From: Romanomermis culicivorax
Lineage: Eukaryota; Nematoda; Enoplea; Mermithida; Mermithidae
DNA: 64,000 bases
Reading direction: 5' to 3'
Assembly: GCA_963922205.1 (NCBI GenBank)
Contig: CAWUHX010000009.1
Coordinates: 2,046,001 to 2,110,000, forward strand
Under the pieces are notes generated by a model, which saw only the letters and a list, made by a program, of their open reading frames with translations, was not told where the DNA came from and did not search any database. The translations under genes and the position numbers were made by a program. Positions 1 through 14,500 of the stretch are shown here, piece after piece. Positions within the stretch are counted from its first letter, which is position 1. Every line of letters begins with the position of its first letter.

Positions 1-290
1 ACACTTTTGGTCATAAATAAACTGAAAATGTCAATTTTTGATTAAAAAAATGTTTACTTTTGATCAAAAGCGGTCAAAAATGTGAAGTTTCTTGGCTTTC
101 ACGTCGTAAATACATTTTTCCATAATTTTTTCGACAAAATATATATTTTTTGAACCATTTTCTGGCTTTTTAGAAGAAATCTAAATAGTTTTCCTCCATG
201 GACCGCCCCTCAAAATTTTGAGCAATCAATGACCCTCCGCCCCAAAAGTCGTTCGACTCCATCCAGATCTCGGGGATCCGTTACATGTAT
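1..290 (-). repeat. Dispersed repeat, 'ATGTAACGGAGCCCC' family, partial copy
   Basis: Read on the minus strand this begins near 290 with CATACATGTAACGGATCCCC and runs to the window edge. Related starts (ATGTAACGGAGCCCC...) lie on the plus strand near 4718, 59609 and 59873. The copies share a following block (GCGACTTTT, then a stretch of A/T-rich runs such as 'aaaaatgtcaatttttga'). No coding potential is seen. Element class is not determined; the far end is cut by the window. Confidence 0.6.
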
Positions 291-1715
291 GTTGCATATG
301 TTCATAGATATTGAAAGTATATAGCGTTGTAATTTAAGACTTAGGAATCGTATGTTAAAATAGCTTGTACTTCAATGGAACCTATCTTGCAGCTACCGTC
401 TTTTAACTTACGACCTTACCTCTGAACAAATCCTATTCTCGGTCCGTATGTTAAAAGATAGTGGTAGTCTACTAGATAGGTGCTAATATCACTTCTAGAT
501 CTTAAAATGTACAGAGTAGCGTCATTCAGACTGTGAGCAATATATCAACTAGCTGTTACTTGGACAGAAATAAGCATTTTCTAGAGTACATTAAGCACAA
601 GCTCGGACTCAGCATAAGCCCTATCTTGGTTACCAGATAGCCCGGGAAGTTGCTTGTTCCCCGATTCGATTTGATGGTGGCTGAGCCAAATGGAGGCATG
701 AAACAAGATGCCTAGTACTATATTTGTCTCATCCAAAATAGACAGTACTATCGAAGTTTATTTAAAAGTCTATGTCGCTGTTCATACTTTTCATAGAACT
801 TCCATAAAAAGAATTCAGCGTCAAACGGTGAAAGTTCTGCAATTAAGATATTTATTTTGGTGTACTGTTAGTCAGTTATTTGATGAAGCTCTAACATAGA
901 GCCCGGATCTGGTGCGAGGAACCAGCTCATCTTGGTGCCGAATTTACCTCATCCAATATTGTTACATCCAGTTGAACCTGTTGTCCCTCAGCGCAATTCA
1001 AATAGGTAGAAGTGATTGATAGAATGAAATAAATTTTTATAATTAGAACGAGTGAATGCAAATGAATAGTACGCAAGAAAAATGGATTTACTGGAATAAA
1101 CTTTATTGATAACGTGAACTAAAAGTACAAGCGTAGAAAATTTCAAATATAAATTAAAAAATAAAAAAATTTAGAAAATAGATCCATTGAGCAGGCAAAT
1201 AAATTACGAAATAATTTGAAAATTACAAGAGCTAAGATAATCGAAAAAAGTTGATATCTAACAAATGCATACTAATGTTTTTTTCTATTTGTAATGTAAA
1301 TTTTCAGTGTCTTTTCTAGTTTCATTCAGTTGATTTTTACCTTTAGTTAATAATATTCGCTTGGATTTCGCCTTCATCTAATTATTCTTTTCTTACTATG
1401 ATTATTCCCGACCATAGTAATTTAATTATAATCATTGACTGCAATATCTGTTCTCCTTGGTCTCACATTTCTACCTTGAGGTGCAGCTAAATTGATCAGT
1501 TCCAAACGCATTTGTTTAGTTTTTCACATCGATGTGAACCAGTGTGCTACGCAAGAGACTTTATCAAGATTTAACTTTTTCATTTATACCTTTTGGATTT
1601 TTTCAATCTCAAGTGAATCCCACTGCAAACAGATCTCCGTAGATAATAGTTCTTTTGCATCTTCACACCAATATATATATATATATATATATGCTTTACT
1701 TTTCTTTCTTGACAG
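291..1715. other. Non-coding stretch upstream of the first visible CAP-Gly exon
   Basis: No supported exon, RNA gene or repeat boundary was found here. It is probably an intron or 5' flank of the CAP-Gly/MTUS-like gene. The exon at 1716 starts inside a codon, so at least one coding exon lies upstream, here or before the window. A (TA)n tract lies at about 1672-1692, followed by a pyrimidine tract and the AG acceptor at 1714-1715. Confidence 0.5.
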
Positions 1716-4700
1716 CCGAACCACCACCAGACCCACCGCCAGCCGCCGTTGCACAACAATTCAAAGCGCTGTCTTCGAATGCTAATGCCACTTTGTCTTT
1801 GGATCGTATAGCGCTCGAAAGTCGTTTCAGTCGTTCAATTGGACGTCGTGTATGCGTTAGCGGCGAAAAATCAGGTATTCTGCGTTATTTCGGGCCATTG
1901 CATGTCGCCGACGGTTTATTTTGTGGCGTTGAATTGGACGAAGAATTGGGTCAACACGACGGTCTCGTCGATGGCAGGTTGGTATGACTGAAGGAAGAGT
2001 TGGCACTTGCAGCAATCAGCATACGGGTAGCCATATGGCCGAGTATTTCTATGGGTTCCTCAGGGTTTTATTTTTAGGCCAATTGAGAGCCATGGCTTCT
2101 AAAAATTTTGATTGGCTCCTAAAAATTTAGCAGCACAAGCCAAATTGGCTCGTAAAAATTTGGGAATTGCAGCGTAATTTAGAGGTGTTTTAAGCTTCAA
2201 ATTTCAAAAAATATTTTCGCGGAATTATATCATCTGTGCATACGTCCTGTTTTTAAATATTATCATGTGATACTGTAGTTGTGTATATCGGATGTGTTGC
2301 ACGAAATATTTATTTACACAACAATAAGAGCTTTATGTATCTTAGACATGAGACATTAATTTGATTTTGATTTTTAAGAGTTCAAACATGCCAAAACAAT
2401 ATTAAACTTATTTGGTCGAATCAACAGAGTGATGTCGCATGATCTATGCAAAAAACTTCTTGTGCAGGCACCAAAAAGGTGTCAGGAATTCGAAACATCT
2501 AGAACGGCAGTTGTTGCAAAATCGGTCTGGCATGTTCCTGGTAAAATCATGCTAATGCACAATGTTTTATTGGTCGTAGAAGCCGAATACAGCAGAAAAG
2601 TTAAAGAAAAAAGAAAAGTTGCATCCGTTGTTATCTGAGCATTTCGCTCAATTAGACGAAGAATGGATATGTGATTGAGCATTTTAACTGAAATTGTGAT
2701 ACATATCATTGATTGAATAATAATTGATCTAATACATGGGCCTTATTATTCCGTGTGTGATCAAAAGCGTATTCAAAGTGCTTGATCTGTTATACGGACT
2801 TCTACTGTGATTTCGAAACGTGTTTTTGAAGAGATTTGTTGATAAAAATATTTTTTCACTAGCACATTCGTTTAAAAATACTTTAGTTCTGGGTCGTTGA
2901 AATTCGGATTGGCCTGTAAAATTTTGATCATAAGAGCCCATTGGCCCGTGGAGAAAAAATGAATAATTAAACCCTGGGGTTCCTGTCAGAGCACCTGTCG
3001 GGGATGGACATAGTCTATCTCATGGTTACAAAGAAATAGCCAAAATCGACACATTTTGTGTCATGCCGATTTGCATGGACACCGTGCTGTTCATGTTTTT
3101 GGTCATTCTAGTTTTGTTTGTTTTTTATTAGTAAAAGAAATCGGTGGCCAGACCGGCCATTTATTATATATTATTGATTTTATATATTTGTGGAGTTAAC
3201 GCCCAAATACAACGTCCCCCACCTGGACATTTATTTACGATCTTGCAGCAGAGGGAACGCAGGTTAGATACCGGGTCTCAGGAGTACCGCCCAGCGTGCA
3301 AGTCTACATTTGCGATTCAATTAGGCCTGCCTCTTCGGTTTGTCCCTGATTTGACGTTATTTGAGCTCAGAGTGTTGTTTGGTCATCTGCAGTTTTTTGG
3401 AACGAAAGCAGTTGATCTTTTGTTGAACTTGAGACTGACCGAACTGTTGCAGACTTACTCTACCTAAGGTTTCGGCCTGATTAGGTAAATTAGCGAGTGA
3501 CTGATTAGGTCTACTTTCAATTCTAATCTATTTATATATTTCTTTATCTACACCCAAGTCTCCTTTCAACATACCCCATGGGGGGTATTAGAGCTATTAC
3601 CCCGGTCTTAGATTTGGAAATTCATTTACTACCCCTGTAAAAACAGCTCACTGTAACAAAAAAAAATTGGTAGACCTCATCCTTTCCTCAGTAGGGTATA
3701 GTAATTCGAGAAAAATTGCACAGTGTGTGCTTGAGAGGAATTACTCACTGGTCTTTTTTTGACACATTTACTGAGCGAATGATAATGGGAAAGTGTGCAA
3801 CTTCTGTGCCATATAGTGATTTTTACGAAAGGATATCAGCACATTTATATATACTACTTGTAAAAAATCATTTTATATATAATTAGGAGATCAAGTAATG
3901 AGTTATGTAAATATGTGATTTATCAAAAAATCGCCCCTAGGGAAGAAAAACATGTTCTTAAAATTCTTCCCCTTCATCCTTTCCTTTCCTTTTTCCCGCT
4001 TCTGCGTTGGGTCTTCTGTGTGCATATGGTTCTACTTCTCCACCCAAGCTGTGACGTACTTCTGGTATGAGTTGAGATATCCGAGGTCCGTTGACGCGGA
4101 TGGACATGAGTGCAGGAGTGGTAGCTGGTTTCAAACTCATGATTCATAATCAAATGTGATTAGTAATACTAAAGCCACATTCCGCATCAGCAGTTCCAAT
4201 TGGAAGCAGTGTTACAACCTTTATTAGTGGTGGAATGTGCTCATACTCCTGATGATGCTGGTCGAAATAATGTTTCCAAAAGTATGTTGTGCCAGATTCT
4301 TGAAATGTGCAGGAATCAGTCTTGAAAGTCTGACCATTCTCTGCGTATAATTAGTACATCCATGTTGCACGATTGGGAGATGGAAAATGGGATCGAAATA
4401 GTAAAGGTTTTTTGACTGTAAAAGTGTGAAGCAGGGGCATTGTTCATTTTTGTAAGTGTGAATTTTTTTGTGGTGAAAGTACTCAGACCACCCCACTGCA
4501 ATGAAGTAGGGAGCAAAAAAAGGTCACGGCACGGCGCTGGGCGTATGTCAAGTACTACCCTTACAATTTACGACTTTACCCCTACCTAAATTTTCGACCT
4601 TGGGGACCTCTGGTTCCTGTGCCACTTCTCTTCCCTCAATTAACTGCATGATTCTTAATAGAAATTAATTCAATGATCTTAAACTTTGGAAAGTTGTCCC

Positions 4701-5595
4701 ATACTTCATTGTGATCATACATGTAACGGAGCCCCGTGGTGTTGGAGGTCAAGCGACTTTTCTGGGGCGGAGGGTAATTGATTGCATAAAATTTTGAGGA
4801 TCCTTGAATGAAAAATACCGATTTTTTCGCCGAAATGGTTCAAAAAATAGCAATTTTGTCTGTAATAAGACAGTAAAAATGAATTTATGGCGCGAAGCGC
4901 AGAGAAAATTGTCATTTTTGACCAATTTTTGTTCAAAACTTGTATCCAAAATTTGATGGTTTCTAGCTTTTTTCCGACAGAAGTATGAGGGTCTCGATGA
5001 CTACCATATGGCTAGCCATATGATTGACAAACCCTGTGGGGGATCACCATATAGGCCATATGGCCAATAATTTCTGTGGGGTGGTTTCTATGGCACTTTC
5101 TCCCCTAATTACATGTATGATTGCAAAGTCATAGGTTGTATTCCACTGATGCGTCATTCAATCAATTCTTTCTAACAGTATCTTGTGAAAGTAATCTATG
5201 AATTTGCACCCAACTATGCTTGAAGTTAGATTCATTATTAGCGATTTGATAACATGGATATTTTTACAGTAAGTTTCCTCCTGAAATTGAAAATTTTTCA
5301 CATTATTATAACAAAGTTTTTGTAGAGTCGTAACTGGCGCAAAATTTTAATGATTGTTGTTTAATCTATTCTGACAACTTTATTTTTCAGACGATATTTC
5401 AAAGCTGCTCACAATCGCGGTATTTTCGCTCCATTAGAAAAAGTAGCATTGCTGCTCAGCTCCCCGTCGCCTCCAAAACCAAATATGTCTACGAACAATC
5501 GAGACCGACTTGATTCTTCCAACGAAAATTTGCAATTGCATATTCAAAACAATAACTTGAGAACACTGAATACGCACGGTTCTCCTGATGATGCA
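1716..5595 (+). CDS. Exons 1-2: CAP-Gly domain
   Basis: Exon 1716-1977 opens with a Pro-rich stretch (EPPPDPPPAAV), then RRVCVSGEKSGILRYFG and GLFCGVELDEELGQHDG. The donor at 1978 splits an Arg codon, and exon 5391-5595 resumes with RRYFKAAHNRGIFAPLEKV. Together these give the Gly-rich CAP-Gly fold of about 64 residues. The usual GKNDG/GKHDG groove motif is GQHDG here. CAP-Gly domains bind C-terminal EEY/F motifs of tubulin, EB1 and CLIP-170. The domain is split by a 3.4-kb intron that carries two DNA transposon copies. The acceptor at 1715 follows TTCTTTCTTGACAG. Confidence 0.92.
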
Positions 5596-8500
5596 GTAAG
5601 TTTTACTTCATTTTTCAAACGTGTTATGCTCTTGTTGGAATCAGAAAGTCTCCACCTAAGAAGAAAACTGCTTTCTCGAAATTTCCAGGTTCCACATTTT
5701 TTGGAAAATTTTTCAGGAAAAACTGCTATAGTTGTAATTGTAAAATTTCGGATTTTTCCAAAATTTGTTACTTATCTATTTCTATATGTTATAAATATCC
5801 AATCGGAAGCATACCTGTGCGTGTTCAGTCAGCCTAAAGATGTAAACTGGGGTCAGAGTAGAGTATTTATTAACTTTTTTTCCTAGCTTAAACGGCCAAA
5901 ATTCTTTGGTAGTGGATAAGTTTCTGTTAGAAAGTGCAAGTAAAGTAACTTCGAGATTAAACTGCCGGTAGCAACTCGCATATAGTCAAAAAAAACTCAG
6001 GCAGTAAATGCTTGTCTGCCCAAACTCTATGGGTTGTAAATGAGCATCCGCCAGGCCTGGTAGGAGTAATACGAGTAATACCTCTACTATATCCCGTAAT
6101 GTACAGGTATGACAAGAAGTTGCTGAATCCGTTGAGTTTTTGGCAGTTTGTGATTCAAACTTTCATAAATTCACGATTTTTTATATTTAATGCAGATTCG
6201 ACCACTTGAGTATATAACAGACGTCGAACCTCACTTGATGAGTAACAGCATGCTAGACGAAGAACAGGATGTGATTGAATTACCTCCCTATGAAGATCTT
6301 TTGAGTCAATCGTTCGAACAGTTTCTTCGTCAATCAAAAGTTTTCAGCACCGAATCGTCAATGATCAGAAGCAGTGGTCAATTTTCATCGTAAGTCACCC
6401 TGTGCGTATATACATAAGTAGAAAATAAATATGGTGGGCGAGTTGGCAGATTTACTGTGAGATACTTATGTGCTTTTTTGCCGTCCCAATAGAAGCATTT
6501 ATATGTGTTTTATGTTCGTTTGTGAAGCATTAAGAACATGATCATAATTCTATAAGTTCTTCAACTGTAGACAGTTTTTAGTCTGTCGAGCTATGTAAAC
6601 ATATACTTCGACAGTATTATCCCATTTTTCGCTAAAGATTTTATTTGTTTAGTGACGTAGACCATTCGATCGAGGAGCATGAGCAGAGTGGATCAGAAAT
6701 CAATAATCAAATGAAAACTTATTTACCGGTTTCGAATATGCATCAACCTAGTTTATCGCGAGGTGATGATTCTGCTGACAAACCTTGCATGATTAATTCG
6801 TCAACCACCGCAGTTCCGAGTATTGATAAACATTATAAGCGAACTGATACATTTAACATCGAAGAACTGGAATCGTTAAATGCGTCGCCTCAATTATTAG
6901 TCGAATCGTTTCAATTTGATCGGCCTAGCAGCGATAAAGACGATCAAGAAAACGAACTTTTGACCCCAATTTTCGATAACGCTTTCAATATGAGGCTCAA
7001 TTCGGACGACACTTTCGATTCGAATAACGATAATATCGAGCCAGCGCCTAAACGAGCTCTAGTTTCGTCGACTCCATTCACGACTGTTGCACAACAATCG
7101 AATCCAAAGGATGAAATTTCATTGAACACAAGTTATGTCAAAGAAAAGACGGTGCCTGATTCGAACGTTGAGGAGAATATGTCCACTCATGTTAACCAAC
7201 TGCGCGAAAGACCAGCATCGACTATAAGTGCCGATACAGGTTAGGAATTCATTTGCTATGACTCTGTCGTACCCACCCTTTAGTTTGCTTGAAAATGCCC
7301 GCAAAATGAGATTTCGCTTAAATCGGTGATTTCTATCCAAGATGAGAGGTTATACACTCCCTCAAGCTTTTTTGTATTGAAAATCAAAAACGAAATGACT
7401 CCTAGGCCTATTTTTTTAGGAGCCAAAAAACTGTAATTGAAGAATATCGAAGTATAAGCTTGTAATGCACTGTTGAATGTAATTAAATTATATGGATATT
7501 CACTCAGTCGATACGTGTTCCAAAAATTTAGTGTTCAGAACTTCATTTCCAACCAGTGTATTTTTTTGTTCAAGCCTTTTTGTGCCTGTACAGAAATCGA
7601 CCAAGAAATCTTTTTGCGAAGAAAATTGTTGTGTATCCAAAATTTTTTGTATATTTTTGCACAAGCCTTCTTCCAGATAGCATTGCAGTTCATATCCGTC
7701 ATGTTAGTGATCGACCGATGCAGAGGCAGAAAAATAATAGCAAACACAGTGTGGCGAATCAACTCATTCTGGTCATTTTCCTTTGTAATGTTTTGGTTTC
7801 GTCGTAAAAAGTACAAGATCAAATGTCGTTGACTAACAAAAACATGATGGCATTTTACATCTCCTGGCGTCATAAGTGGAAATAGTTGCACTCATATTTG
7901 AAAATGGACTTTTTTATTATTTCAGACAATTTACAATATAAGAAACGCAAAACTATTTCATCAATCTTAAATTTATAGGCAAGTCTCTGATAAATTCAGC
8001 TTTTTGAACATGGTTAATTTATATTCTTTTTGTGGCGAATGACCTTTGTCTTTGACCACCTAACAACTAAACCGAAACAATTTGAAGAAAAAAGACCTGG
8101 GGCCGGTTTCATCGGAGGGACTTAAGCTCCAGCTGAGCTGCAGCTCAGCTGTAGCTTAACTCATGCACACAACATATCGAGGAAGTTAAGGTGCAGCTCA
8201 GCTGCAGCTCAACTTTTCCGATATGTTTTGTGTGTAGGAATTAAGCTACAGCTAAGCTGCAGCTTAACGGCAATGGTATAAAATATAGAGTTAAACTACA
8301 ACTTAAGCTGCAGCTCAGCTGCAGCTTAACCGGCCCGCTACGAGAAGAAATATCACAACGTGCTGGAAACCAAAGCAGTCTGATCGGTCACTTCCAAAGA
8401 AAAGTTGTAGAAAAGCTACTGTACCGAAACAATATTTTACAAAATGCGGCTGGACTTTTGAGCAACACTGTATCTTGCAGTGTTTTTTGTAGACAGAAAA

Positions 8501-11500
8501 ATTTTGCTTCCATACAAAGATTTTTCTGGAATCTGTGTACTAAATTCGAAGAGATTGTCGGCATTTCCTGGGTATAAAACGCTTTTCCAGCCTTTAAAAT
8601 TAAAAAACACCGGAAATTTTTCGGGCGCTTGACTTTAATTTTTTTCAACCGTTTTTCTCCAAATTGTGCTTTTCGCAGAAAAATTTTCGGAAAAGGGAAA
8701 AAAGTTTCAAGAGCTCGACATGAAAAAGGTGATTTTTGGAGCATTTTAGAAGGTTAAAATCTCAATTCGTTCAATTTTCGGTAACTTACGACCATACTTC
8801 TGCCGAGTTCGAATTGGATTCAAAAGTATCATTGAAGTAATTTCCGAAAATTGCAACTGCTGGCTTGCAGTTTTTTCAAAATTGTGAAAGAGTGAGTTAT
8901 TGTTTGAATTTGTTAAACGATAAAAATATGTTTTGAAACAGAAAATGTTTCCAGCATTTTCGAACGTCCGAACCTTCAATTTTTTTTCTGCGAATCGGAA
9001 AGATTAAGAACAAAGCTGCTCTTTTCAATACCGCGTTCTTATGAAGGATATGAAGTCAAGTGCTATCTGTTATCAGTTTTTGCAAAAATAGACGAAAAAT
9101 CTTGATTTCTTTGATGGGGAATCACGATTTTTCGTGTATTTTTGGCTTTACATTGTGTAAAGGAAAAAAGAAACAAGAAAGAAAAATAGGAAAAAGAAGA
9201 CAAAGGAAAAGGGGAAGGCATACAGGCTGCCCCATGGGGAGGGCATGAGGGGAGTATTACTCTTATCTAAAATCGTAAAGATTTACCCTGGGTGTCCGAT
9301 ATCGAGAAAAATAGCGTATTTTGCGAATATTTAGTTGTCCCACCACCTTTACTCTTACTTTAAAATCTGATCTTGAAGACGTCTGAAGGCATTGTCACCC
9401 CCAATATTCTATGGCTGAATGTTTACCCCATACCAGCACAATAAACCTAGCTCGATGCAACTCAGTATCAGAGGGCCGTAGCAGAGATATTGAGTAGCGT
9501 TAAATTATTTTTTTCTGAAAAGTTTCAACATGATATTAAAAATAGAAAATAAAAATATAATGAAAAGGACAGCATGTTATCATAGAATAAGCCAACCAAG
9601 GGGCCAAAAAACAAAGGAACCAACCAACAATTAAGCCTGGCTGGTACCACATGACCCAATGAAGTCTACCCAAATATTGTGGACCCATAATTGGCTTTCT
9701 GACCCTTGATTGGTTCCAAGTTATTGTCATCTCACATGTTGCTTCGTTAGTGGGCTGCAAGTTACATGAGGGAAGCATGTCAGATGCCTCTTGTAGCCTT
9801 ATTGAAAAGTAGAAATGTTCTCTATTCTCGAAAATGAAATTTGTTTAAAATATTTTCATATTTCAAAAAAATCCATATCTTGTACATATCATGGCCGATG
9901 CATCGGCAATAAAATCGACCGATGGGCAAAAAGTGTTCATCGGTCGATTACTACTCCATGCAATATGAAAAATTGCAGCTTCTGTTCTTATTCCTTCTGT
10001 TGTCTCCTACCTTTCCGACGCGTAACGCCGAAAAATTTTGTAGCTTCGTATTCTAAAATCATAAAAAATAAATTCAAGGATAATTTATCCAGTAAACGTA
10101 AAGCTCAACTTTTCTGTTCGAAAACATGTCTGTATTATTTTACAAATTAAAAAAATTTACTGATACTTCTTTAAGTTTGGAAAACCAAAGTTAAACTTGA
10201 CATCTATGAAAATATCTCCCATTGTGCTTATGAATTCACACTTGGCATCATATTTAAAATTATAGTTACAAAAAAAGTTGAACGACAATGGATAGACCAA
10301 TCCGAAGAATTATAAAATCAAATCCAACGCCAGGGGCGGAAAATTCTGATTTTAGAGCCTGCATAACGCTTACTTTAAATATAAAATTGAATGGAAATAA
10401 ATATAATCCACCCACTAGAATATAAATATATAAGTAAAAATTTATGGAGACATGTTGGCTCCACGACCTGAAATTTTAGTAGCTATTTCCTAATTTTTTT
10501 TAAATCATTAAAAAAGTCTGGGTCAAACAGATGGCTGACCCATTTTGCGGTGTAGGTCACCTGATTGCGAGTACTTGTCAGAAAACTGCTCGAATTCTAC
10601 ATTCCCAAAAGTTCCAGGAAAACTGAAAAATGTGATTCTTGAAATGAAAAGAAATTTCATCCATTAAAAATCAAAATATCATTTTTAAATATTTTTGCGA
10701 TAGGTTCTAAGATAGACTTTTCATGTACGAACATGGTTCATTTCGCCTTGTTTTCTCCTTTTTAGGCTATCAAGGCGATACGGAATACGAAATGTCCAAC
10801 GGATCTAATTCGGCTCGAAATCAACAATATAAAACAGCAGCCAAAAATCAACAGTTTAATACCAATTTTGGTCGTCTTGTTGCCTTAGAGACTTCTCAAG
10901 ATGTGGATTTATCCAAATGTTCAGTCAAATTAGTTTACAGCGACAAAAAAGGTAACGTTCGAAAAGTTGTGCAATTGGAGGGTCACTCGGCGTCCGTGCT
11001 CGGCCTTTCGCTAGAAGTTACCACAAACCTAACGTCGCAGATTTCTGTACCATCAGAACTCGGTCAGGATATTTCCAACGAAAATCCACCCGTTGCCCAG
11101 TCGCTTCGTGATGATAAAAAACCTAATGTTCAACGGCAACAGCAACAACGTAGTCCCTTCAAAAATACACTATCCTCTAATGGTGCAAAAACATCGTCGA
11201 AAAATGTCATAAAATTACCGCTGTCAGCTAAAAATTCGGCTGCGGCGAACGAAAATGGCGAATTCAAAAAACCGAGAGTACCGTTAGTCAAAGAGTCGGA
11301 GCCAAAACCAGCGAGAGTAAAACCGGCTACGAAGCCGTCCAAGAATGCAGAAATTATGGCCAAATTACAACAAAGTATAGCGCAAGAAAGAGTTAAACCA
11401 AAGAAAGAAGTGAAAAGCCGCGTTTTTATCGCTAGTGAGGCAATAAAAGGTATATTTTTTGTAGTGCTTTCAAAAGTTGAAAATCGTCATCATATAACGT

Positions 11501-14500
11501 AATATCTTCGCATGGCTGAATGGAAAAATAAGTGATCCCCGCCATACATGCACGAGGGGGATTTGGGGTGTTTTGTCCCCCAGCAGATTCTTGCTGACCT
11601 CCAGCAGATTTGACTTTCCCAGCAATGATCGAAAAGATGACAAACGAAAATGAACAAGAGAAGAGAAAGTCGTCATAAAAATGAGAATGATGCTGTAGTT
11701 TGACAATTTTTCTAAACAAAGCATACATGATTCCGGAGAAGTAACATGTCAAAAGTGCAGTCGAAGCAAATAATTACACATACCTGACTAATATAAGCTG
11801 AATAATATGCTGCTTGGATGTAGAAGGCCTACGTAAGACCTTTTTTTCATTATCCTGAAGGAAAAAAATTGTGTCCCACTCCCCCGTCCAGGCTGACTTC
11901 CAGCAGAATTTCTGTGCTGTGCATGTATGGTCCCTGCAGTTGAAGAGGGTCGGTAAATGGAAATTGTTTCGAAATTTTTCATTCATTCAAATTGTCGAGT
12001 TTTCAACTTATCAGCTACTTTGAGAACAGTGATTGGTTGAATAGAAGCCGGACCCCATTCATCCATTCCGCCCGTTATTACATGTGTGACGTGATATAAA
12101 TTTGAGTCTTGTAGCTTTTTAAAGAAGAGAGTTGAAAATTAGAAAAAAAGAGAATAAAAATGAGTTTTTTTCATCACTAGCATTCTTGCCGGTACAAATT
12201 TGTTCTCTTCCACTGTTTTGTACGTTGATTTGCTAGATTTTATTCTTCTGTTTTCTGAGACTTGTATAAGGTATATATATAACCTCTTGAGGACTACGGG
12301 GGTATGAGGGTACTATCCCTGTCAGCGACTAGCTGATGTTAGAAATCAATTGATCATCGATACGTCAATGGAGTGTCACACTGAGTAAGTGAATTTGTGA
12401 AAAATTACACTGTGTACTTTATTTCTTACAAAATGATTACCAGACAGTCGATTTGTGCGGGTGGTGGATTGGGTCTCCGCACTTGGAAAAGTGAACACTA
12501 GCTGGTCAGTTTAGGAAATTTACTGCGTAGTGTAATTTTGGAAAGTCCGTAGTATTTATGTGGGGATACAGCTGCTATCCGAACCCGAATAACTGAACCG
12601 AGCCACTCCTGACTATCCGCACCCTAATAAGGGAAAGTGCTACCAGAAAAAAGATAATCCCAAATTCTCTGTTTCAACCCTCGTATTTAGGTACTTAGTT
12701 GAAGCGTAAAAGTATGCGTATTTCGATGCAGCGCTATAGAAAAGAGAATATAAAAACGTGCGCATTGGAACAACAGCAGATAGCACTAAAGTATAAATAG
12801 CTCGATGGAGTGAAAGCAGAACTAACCACCCCTGCGACTTCACACAGTGACCCAAAAGTATAGTAAGGTACGCCAAAAATTCTACTTTTACTCTTACTTA
12901 AATCCTCGACCATGGGAACGTCGGACTTCGTAGATCTGAAATATATTCCTGTCAGTGGAAACCTTACTTAGCATATTGTTTTTGTACTTCTGTAAGGTGC
13001 AAAAATAACTACACTACCCGTAAAGTGCTCAAATGCTTTCTGTGTCACACAGAACGCTTCCCAGGATAAAATAATTGACAATCCTCGAGTTTTGTATTTA
13101 CGACAAAGAAAAATTGAAATTGTCGCTCGAAAAGTGAGAAAATTACGAGACAATAAGGAGTCATTTCCAGCTGCTCATCTGGTCATAACTGTAGATGGAA
13201 AGGGGTAGGTGGAAGGTTCACCCCAAAAAATTTAATGGTATGAGCGGACAATCCTCTCCTCCATTTTTCGGTTTCAACAGCTACCCCAACCGGCCGAAAG
13301 TCGACGAATTTTCGGTCAAAAATGACTTTACCGGTCAAATAACGAAAAATCGCGCCGAAATAATGCTCAGTATTTCCTAATTGAATGATCACAAGCGCGT
13401 TTTTTTCCATTTTTTGATCAAAAAACGCATTATCCCTCTCAAATGGCCTCTATCGTGGACCCAACTGGTCGGACTTCTCACAGATATGCGTCTGATACAT
13501 GAATTTTTCGGTATTCTTTTTTTATAGACGAACATGTTGGTTCCAAAAATCATAGTCGCTCTAGTTCAGCGACAGCGAGCGTTCAGAATTCACCCATGGA
13601 CAGTGCTGTCTCGGCAATTAATGAGACGACGAGTAGGCGGAATAATTACCTTTCTTTTTACCTGGTGATAAGGAGCTGATAAACAATGTCGGTTTAGGAC
13701 TTTTTGTCAGTGCCGTCCGGTCTTTTATAAATGTGATATGAAAAGTTGAGTTGTTTTTCATTTGTTTAGAAACATCACCTAGTGAGTCGGCGCCATCAGA
13801 AACGGCTATGAAGGGACTTAGAAGGCCGCCAGTAAAAAACTCTGCGGACGCCTTTAAATTTAAAAGTACGAGTGAGTAACTAATCGCTTGGCAGGTGGCT
13901 TAAAATAAAATTTGCATCTTCAAGTTTTACCAAACAAACGGGACCATGCCTCAGTGGTATCGGAAATCAATGTCAAGAAACCTTTAATTAATTTCCCTTC
14001 GGTTGTTACTAAAAGGATTCTACCGGCATCTTCTTCCAGGGGTAATTCTTGGGGCTTTTTCTTGTAAATCCCATGCGTCTCTTATTTTTAACGAACAAGG
14101 AACTGAAATTATCTTATTTGAATAGTTTTTTATTTGTTACATTTATTTAATGTTTGAAATTGAATCTCGCAGTTGAAAATATTTATTTTTCGTGTTTCTT
14201 CAGATCAAACTCGTGCCACACTAAGAAATTCAAATCCAGTCAGCAGTTCACAGATCAGTGCTAAACAAATCGGTAAAGTCGTTGCCAAAAACAACGCTAA
14301 TTTAGAAAAATTGGACGCCGATTTAGCTCTAGCCCGACGGCAAATTAGTGGAAACGCGAAAGGTTTCGAAGTGTTGACCATCGTCTTCCAGCATGTAAGG
14401 TTATTATATAACGAATATGTATCGGACATGGTTCTATGCTTATATTTCCATACCCAAAAGATTCTATAATGTAATATAGAAACTTATTGGTCCCTTGTGG

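Larger units (their letters stand above)
1978..5390 (+). other. Intron 1 of the CAP-Gly/MTUS-like gene, transposon-loaded
   Basis: The intron splits the CAP-Gly domain. It contains a hAT-type element at 2061-2976, a minus-strand copy of the 1-kb hAT-a family at about 3572-4612, and a copy of the ATGTAACGGAGCCCC family from 4718. The remaining sequence shows no supported exon. An ORF at 3144-3467 begins with GTG and is not accepted as a gene. Confidence 0.7.

Noticed and set aside
3144-3467. 107-codon ORF with a hydrophobic start, resembling a secreted protein
   Set aside because: It begins with GTG, not ATG, sits inside an intron, and has no recognisable family or splice signals.
7473-7891. 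Overlapping ORFs of 119 and 118 codons on both strands
   Set aside because: Intronic, low-complexity, no conserved motif, and open on both strands at once, which fits chance.
8388-8744. 118-codon minus-strand ORF
   Set aside because: Phe/Lys-rich, A/T-driven composition without any family resemblance; lies in intron 4.
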